DNA of 64,000 nt, from contig JAIMBI010000008.1 of the NCBI GenBank assembly GCA_023565505.1, forward strand, positions 1 through 64,000, read 5' to 3'. The position numbers and the translations under genes are program-made. The stretch is from Actinomycetes bacterium (lineage in GTDB: Bacteria > Bacillota > Sulfobacillia > Sulfobacillales > JAIMBI01). Of the stretch, positions 59,652-64,000 are shown piece by piece (position 1 is the stretch's first letter; the number at the start of each line of letters is the position of its first letter). The notes under the pieces were generated by a model. The model saw only the letters and a list, made by a program, of their open reading frames with translations. It was not told the origin of the DNA and searched no databases.

Positions 59652-60731
59652 CTACTCCACGCGGTAGCGGCGCACCAACTCCGGGTTGAACCGGAGCCCG
59701 TGTCCGGGCTTCTGCGGTGCGACGACGTACCCGTCCTCGATGGCGGGAAGCTCTTCGAACAGTTCGTCGAACCAACTCATGTACTCCACGTAGATGCCGT
59801 TGGGCACGGCGGCCGTCATGTGGATCTGCAACTCCCACTGCATATGGGGCGTCACCGGGATCCCCGCGGCCCCCGCCATGGCGGCGATGCGCATCCATTC
59901 GGTGATACCCCCGGCCCGGACGTCGATCTGCAGGATGTCGGCGGCCCGCTCCCGGATGAGATCGGCGAAACCGAACCGCGAGAATTCCGTCTCCCCCGTC
60001 GCGAGGCGGATGTCCAAGGCCCGGGCGATCTCCGCCGAGCCGCGGATGTCGTCGGCCGGCACCGGCTCTTCGAACCAGAAGAGACCCCGCCGTTCGAGTT
60101 CCCGTCCCAGGAGGATGGCGTGGGCGACGTCCAACCCCTGGTTGGCGTCCGCCATGAGGTCCACGTCGGGACCGAGCGCGTCGCGGACGGCGTCCACGCG
60201 GCGCAGGTCCTCGCGGATGTCCGGCAGCCCGACCTTCATCTTGTACGCCTTGAAACCCTGTTCCCGGAACCGGACCGCCTCGCTCACCAGTTCGTCCAGC
60301 GAAAATCCCAGGTTGCCGCCGCTCGCGTACGCCTTGACGCGATCCGTGTAGGGACCCAGCAGCTGATGGATGGACTGGTTCGCCGCCTTGCCCGCCAGGT
60401 CCCAGAGCGCCACGTCGATGAGCGACAATGCGTAAAGCGCCAAGCCCCGGCGACCGATCCAGTCGAGCCCCCACCACAGCTTGTCCCAGATGCGGGCCCG
60501 GTACCGCGGATCCTCTCCGACCACCAAGGCCGCCACGTCGCGGTCCACCAGCACCTTGAGCGCCGCTCCGCCCGCGCCCAGGACCCCCAGGTAGCCCATT
60601 CCCGTGAGCCCCTCGTCCGTCTTGACCTCGACGAAGACGACGTCCTTGGTGGCGAACGATACCGTTGCCACCCGGATCGGCTTCGGGAACGGTACCGACA
60701 GCAACGTCGCTTCAACTCCGGTAATCTTCAT
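59652..60731 (-). CDS. mandelate racemase / muconate lactonizing enzyme family protein
   Basis: A 359-residue enolase-superfamily enzyme. Catalytic signature: KAYKMKVG (Lys-x-Lys), metal ligands in DLMADANQG, WFEEPV and ATGETEFS, and the His in TPHMQWELQ. That Lys-x-Lys plus His set fits the mandelate racemase group, which dehydrates sugar acids or racemises 2-hydroxy acids. The substrate is unknown. The ATG at 60731 follows AAGGAAGGA. No sugar-acid operon surrounds it. Confidence 0.9.
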   Translation of the reverse strand: MKITGVEATLLSVPFPKPIRVATVSFATKDVVFVEVKTDEGLTGMGYLGVLGAGGAALKVLVDRDVAALVVGEDPRYRARIWDKLWWGLDWIGRRGLALYALSLIDVALWDLAGKAANQSIHQLLGPYTDRVKAYASGGNLGFSLDELVSEAVRFREQGFKAYKMKVGLPDIREDLRRVDAVRDALGPDVDLMADANQGLDVAHAILLGRELERRGLFWFEEPVPADDIRGSAEIARALDIRLATGETEFSRFGFADLIRERAADILQIDVRAGGITEWMRIAAMAGAAGIPVTPHMQWELQIHMTAAVPNGIYVEYMSWFDELFEELPAIEDGYVVAPQKPGHGLRFNPELVRRYRVE

Positions 60732-60810
60732 GCGTGTCCTTCCTTTCTCGTCTCGCGCGTGCGCCGACCGACGTTCGGCGCACTCCTGCGGGCCCGGGGG
60801 AGGGTTCGTG

Positions 60811-61683
60811 CTAGCCGCCGGGCGGTCCTTCCCCGCCGGGAGGTCGCGCCTCCTCCCACACGGCGTCGACCTCCGCCCCCAGGAGGATGACGAACCCGAC
60901 CAGGTAGAGGTAGAGCAGCGCGGAGATCACGCCGCCCACGGCTCCGTAGACGCGGGCGTAGACCGCATAACGGGTGACGTAGGCCGAGAAGGCCCACGAC
61001 AACAGCAGCCAGGCCCCCAGGGCCACGACGGTGCCGGCCGTGACGGGGCGGAACGGGCGGGGACGATCGGGCGCGACGGCGTAGACGCCGGCGAGCACGA
61101 CGTCCATCAACCCTACCACCACGACCCACCGGACCACGTCGACCCATAGGGGGGCCGCCTTGATGCCCCACAGGGCCCGCGCCGCCACGGCGGCCGCGCT
61201 GGAGCCGGCCAACGTTGCCACACCGGCCACCACCAACGTCAAGCCCGCGACCAAGCCCATGGCGAGCGACAGGGCGTACGTGTTCCACCACCGGCGCCGG
61301 AAGGGGGGACCCAGACGGAACACATGGTTCATCGCGTCGATGAGTTGCCGGAACGCTCCCGACATCCCCCACAGGAACCCGATCCCCCCCACCGAGAGGA
61401 CGGCCGGCGACCCTCGGGCGGTGGTCTCGGCGACCGCCGCGAGGATGAGGGTCCGGACGGAGGGCGGCAGCAGGACGGCAGCGGGCCCCCCGAGGAATCG
61501 CTCGACCCGCTCGACGTGGAGCAGGCCCAGGAGACCGGTGACGAACAGGACCAGCGGGAAGAGCGCGAACAGGAAATTGTAGCCGAGCGCCGCCGCGTAG
61601 GCGCCCAGGTCGTCCTGCGCGATGCGTCGCAGCAACGCCACGGAACGGCGGAAACCGGTCACCCCGCCCCACCACCGGGCCAT
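60811..61683 (-). CDS. YihY/virulence factor BrkB family membrane protein
   Basis: A 290-residue protein with six helices. It has DDLGAYAAALGYNFLFALFP, GGIGFLWGMSGAFRQLIDAM followed by NHVF, and the C-terminal SAYVTRYAVYARVYGAVGGV then ISALLYLYLVGFVILLGAEV. This matches the YihY family. Function is unclear; early reports of ribonuclease BN activity were wrong. AAGGAGG lies before ATG 61683. It is divergent from the EgtD-like gene across an AT-richer 125-base gap. Confidence 0.9.
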   Translation of the reverse strand: MARWWGGVTGFRRSVALLRRIAQDDLGAYAAALGYNFLFALFPLVLFVTGLLGLLHVERVERFLGGPAAVLLPPSVRTLILAAVAETTARGSPAVLSVGGIGFLWGMSGAFRQLIDAMNHVFRLGPPFRRRWWNTYALSLAMGLVAGLTLVVAGVATLAGSSAAAVAARALWGIKAAPLWVDVVRWVVVVGLMDVVLAGVYAVAPDRPRPFRPVTAGTVVALGAWLLLSWAFSAYVTRYAVYARVYGAVGGVISALLYLYLVGFVILLGAEVDAVWEEARPPGGEGPPGG

Positions 61684-61808
61684 GCCACCCCTCCTTCCGC
61701 TCGGCCCCGCTTCACGGCCCTGGAGACGTCGCTTCACTTTTTTTATTCTGAAAATCACATCCGGCGCGGCCGTCCCGCCGGCGGCCGGCGTCCCCGGGGA
61801 GGCATGGC

Positions 61809-62771
61809 ATGAGCGGCCGGGAGTCGTTTTGGCTCGTCAACCTGCATCCCGAGCCTCTCGACGTGCGCGGCGAGGTTGCCGCGGGACTCGCGGCGACGCC
61901 CAAGCACCTGGCGCCCAAATTGTTCTACGATGCGGCCGGCTCCCGGCTCTTCGACCGCATCACCCGGCAGCCGGAATATTATCTCACCCGCACCGAAACC
62001 GACATTCTGCGGCGCTTCGGGGCGGAGATGGTGCGGTTAGCCCCGCGCGGCGCCGTCCTGGTGGAGCTGGGCAGCGGCACGAGCCGCAAGACGTGCTGGC
62101 TACTGGATCATTGGACGGCGGGCGACCTCTACGTCCCCGTGGACATCTCTGCCGACGCGCTCCGCATCGCCGCCCGGCGCCTCAAGCGGCGCTACCCGCA
62201 CCTGGGGATCCGGGCCCTCGTGGCCGACTACACGGCTCCCGTGGCCTGGGAGAACTACGCGCCGTCGCCCCGTCTGGTGGCTTTCCTGGGATCGACCATC
62301 GGCAACTTCGAACCCGAAGCCGCCGTCCGGTTCCTGGCGCGGCTCGGCGCCGCCGTGCGGCCCGGCGGCGCCGTCCTGGTGGGCGTCGATCTCAAGAAGG
62401 ACGTGGACGCGCTGCTGCGCGCGTACAACGATGCCGCGGGGGTCACCGCCCGGTTCAACCTCAACCTGTTGGCGCGCTGCAACCGGGAGCTGGGCGCCGA
62501 CTTCGACCTGGGCGCCTTCGGCCATGCCGTCCGCTGGAACGCCGCCGCCGGACGCATCGAGATGCACCTAGTGAGCCTCCGGGCTCAGGATGTCCGCGTC
62601 GCCGGCCGGTGCGTGCACTTCGCGGCCGGCGAGACCATCCACACGGAAAACTCCTACAAGTTCACGCCCGAGGAGTTCGAGCGACTGGCCGCGGCCGCCG
62701 GATTGGCCACGCGGCACATCTGGTTCGACGCCGACCGGCGGTTCGGAGTCTACGCGCTGGTTCCGCGCTGA
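61809..62771 (+). CDS. egtD: L-histidine N-alpha-methyltransferase EgtD-like protein
   Basis: A 320-residue SAM-dependent methyltransferase. Landmarks are TPKHLAPKLFYDAAGSRLFD, RITRQPEYYLTRTETDILRR, the SAM motif LVELGSGTSRKTCWLLDHW and YVPVDISADALRIAARRL, GSTIGNFEP, and NSYKFTPEEFERLAAAAGL. EgtD trimethylates histidine to hercynine in ergothioneine synthesis. An egtB sulfoxide synthase partner is not in the window. GGAGG precedes the ATG. A decayed transposase follows directly. Confidence 0.9.
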   Translation: MSGRESFWLVNLHPEPLDVRGEVAAGLAATPKHLAPKLFYDAAGSRLFDRITRQPEYYLTRTETDILRRFGAEMVRLAPRGAVLVELGSGTSRKTCWLLDHWTAGDLYVPVDISADALRIAARRLKRRYPHLGIRALVADYTAPVAWENYAPSPRLVAFLGSTIGNFEPEAAVRFLARLGAAVRPGGAVLVGVDLKKDVDALLRAYNDAAGVTARFNLNLLARCNRELGADFDLGAFGHAVRWNAAAGRIEMHLVSLRAQDVRVAGRCVHFAAGETIHTENSYKFTPEEFERLAAAAGLATRHIWFDADRRFGVYALVPR

Positions 62772-62942
62772 GCCGGGCGCGACTCACTTTTGTGAGGCAG
62801 AACGTGGCAGAACGGGAATGATGTCGCAACGGACTTAAGGCGGCCGGGCACGAAGACAGCTCCTCAAACCCTGGGAGTCCCAAGGAGGAGCTCTAGCGTG
62901 AGCGTAGCGCAAGGCGCAAGCCGCCCCCCTTGACAAGACCGT
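62772..62942. other. intergenic region after egtD
   Basis: A hairpin AGCTCCTC/GAGGAGCT (about 62854-62892) could terminate egtD, although no T tract follows. The sequence up to the transposase remnant shows no gene. Confidence 0.35.
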
Positions 62943-64000
62943 GTTGACCCAGCTGGTGCAGGAGACCTAGTGGGCCGGACTGAGGGCCACCGGCGTGCCG
63001 ACGGACGTGGGGGTGATCGAACAGGCTGTCGAGGGCCTCGTGCGCCGGCCGGGGCAGCAGGTGGTGACGGCCTGGGCCGCCGCGGTCGGGCCGGCGGCGG
63101 GCCCGCGGTGTGCGGTCTGTGGTGTTCCCTTGCGGTGTGTCGATCCGGCGCGGCCGGTGACGGTGACCGGCATCTTTGGGACCTACGCGTTTGCGGCGTC
63201 CGTACTAGGTCTGCCCGGCGGGGCATGAGTCGGCGACGCCGGCCGACGCGGCGTGGGGTTTGGGGCCGGGGCGGGTGAGCCGACGTTGGCGGAGCAGCTG
63301 TGTCGGCCGGCGGTGGAGACCCCGTTCAACCGGGGGGCTGCGTCGGCGCAGGCGCTGCTGGCCGCGGCGGTCGACGGCGAGACCCTCCGTCGGCTCACGG
63401 ATGGGGTGGGGTCGGTGGCGGAGGCCGCCGAGCACGCGGCGCAAGCGGCGGGGGCGGCGGGGCGGATGCCGGCGCCGACGGGGCCGGGACCGGCCGGCTT
63501 GCTGGTGGCCATGGCTGAGGCGATGGTTCCCACCGACAGGGCGTGGCACGCAGCCAAAGTGGGCCTGTGTCAGGCCTTGCGCCGAACCCGCGCCGGAACG
63601 TGGGCCCGGACGGGGACTCCCGACGCCTGTGTCGGGTTGGAAGCGCGCCAGCGCCTGGATGCGCAGGACGCCGCCCAGGGGTGGAGAGTCGGCCGTGCCA
63701 GCTGATCGTATTCCTGGGCGACGGGGCCCACTGGACCCGGGACGACGCGCGGGCATATTTCGGCGGGCCCGGCAAACCGGTGGTCGCGATGCTGAATTAT
63801 CACCACGCGGCCTAACATGTGTGAGCCGTCGCCCATGCCCTGTATCCGGAGGTCGCGGCCGCGTGGGCCGGGCCGCTGCTCGCGGACTTACCCCAGCAGG
63901 GGCCGGCGCCGTAGCAGGCCGCGTTGGCGGCGCTCGCCCCGTCCGATGCGGCGGCGGCCGCCGTGGTGCGGCGCCCAAGCCGTCGCCACCCTCCGCGCGT
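62943..64000 (+). pseudogene. ISKra4-like (UPF0236/ISLre2-related) transposase, decayed, runs off the window
   Basis: The plus strand carries a transposase split by stops and frame changes. Its first part (LTQLVQET, stop, then GVPTDVGVIEQAVEGLVRRP, CAVCGVPLRC and VTVTGIFGTYAF) is the N-terminal zinc-binding part. Next come ALLAAAVDGETLRRLTDGVG, LVAMAEAMVPTDRAWHAAKV and FLGDGAHWTRDDARAYFGGP, then KPVVAMLNYHHAA, a stop, and AVAHALYPE. Further stops follow, e.g. at about 63913. In the usual family 'MDGAMVPT' and 'MLDYYHAA' carry catalytic Asp residues; here they read MAEAMVPT and MLNYHHAA. The remainder would lie beyond base 64000. Confidence 0.75.

Noticed and set aside
1-64000. CRISPR arrays or phage modules
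   Set aside because: No regularly spaced direct repeats, cas genes, capsid, terminase or integrase genes were seen.

Overview
The window is very GC-rich and gene-dense. It looks like chromosome of a high-GC, spore-forming member of the Bacillota, of the Sulfobacillus / Thermaerobacter / Symbiobacterium kind. Three things point there. It carries sigma-K with an intact pro-sequence. It keeps the conserved Bacillota order alaS-ireB-ruvX-DUF1292-mltG. It also has the Bacillota block secD-secF / CDF / LapA-domain / apt / rel / dtd / hisS / aspS / 6S RNA / rarA / Rrf2 / mnmA. The genus assignment is an inference, not something read directly from the sequence.

Both ends are graveyards. Positions 1-3.3 kb hold IS21-type ends, a frameshifted istA remnant, an unidentified decayed gene with a helix-turn-helix motif, and a broken VapBC-like toxin-antitoxin pair. 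Between 2.1 and 2.6 kb there is also a palindrome-rich non-coding stretch. From 62.9 kb to the right edge there is a decayed ISKra4-like transposase. Further decay products are a carboxyltransferase fragment (6.7-7.1 kb) and an acyl-CoA synthetase with about seven frame changes (9.2-10.9 kb).

Intact regions from left to right are as follows. At 3.8-8.7 kb lie sigK, a soluble chemoreceptor and an acyl-CoA carboxylase carboxyltransferase. At 11-13.6 kb lie iolB, a MutY-like glycosylase and a membrane protein. At 13.6-19.8 kb lie a penicillin-binding-protein-like protein without the catalytic Ser-x-x-Lys, a small membrane protein, mltG, a ruvX-DUF1292 fusion, ireB and alaS. At 19.9-23.5 kb there is an overlapping Rrf2-mnmA-PRC-zinc ribbon-small protein-AI-2E permease operon. 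At 23.7-26.9 kb there is a three-gene succinate dehydrogenase. At 27-36.3 kb lie rarA, 6S RNA and the aspS-hisS-dtd-rel-apt translation and stringent-response operon. At 36.4-43.6 kb lie a LapA-like protein, a CDF transporter, secF, secD, selB and a MurT-like ligase. At 43.7-48.4 kb lie an enoyl-CoA hydratase homologue, tRNA-Pro, a spore-protein-like ORF, dapB, an acyl-CoA dehydrogenase, meaB and a B12-binding mutase subunit. At 48.5-54.3 kb there is a cytochrome c maturation (System I) operon. Two tRNA-Leu genes follow, then an MFS transporter, an ABC ATPase, an ammonium transporter, an enolase-superfamily enzyme, a YihY protein and an EgtD-like methyltransferase.

Together the intact genes suggest a respiring organism with c-type cytochromes, succinate oxidation, branched-chain or odd-chain acyl-CoA metabolism through a B12 mutase, and selenoprotein synthesis. 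No CRISPR array, phage module or defence island is visible. The items most worth following up are the 6S RNA, the ruvX-DUF1292 fusion, the catalytically dead PBP-like protein, the Cys-type CcmE with two unfamiliar ccm-operon proteins, and the structured non-coding stretch near 2.1-2.6 kb.
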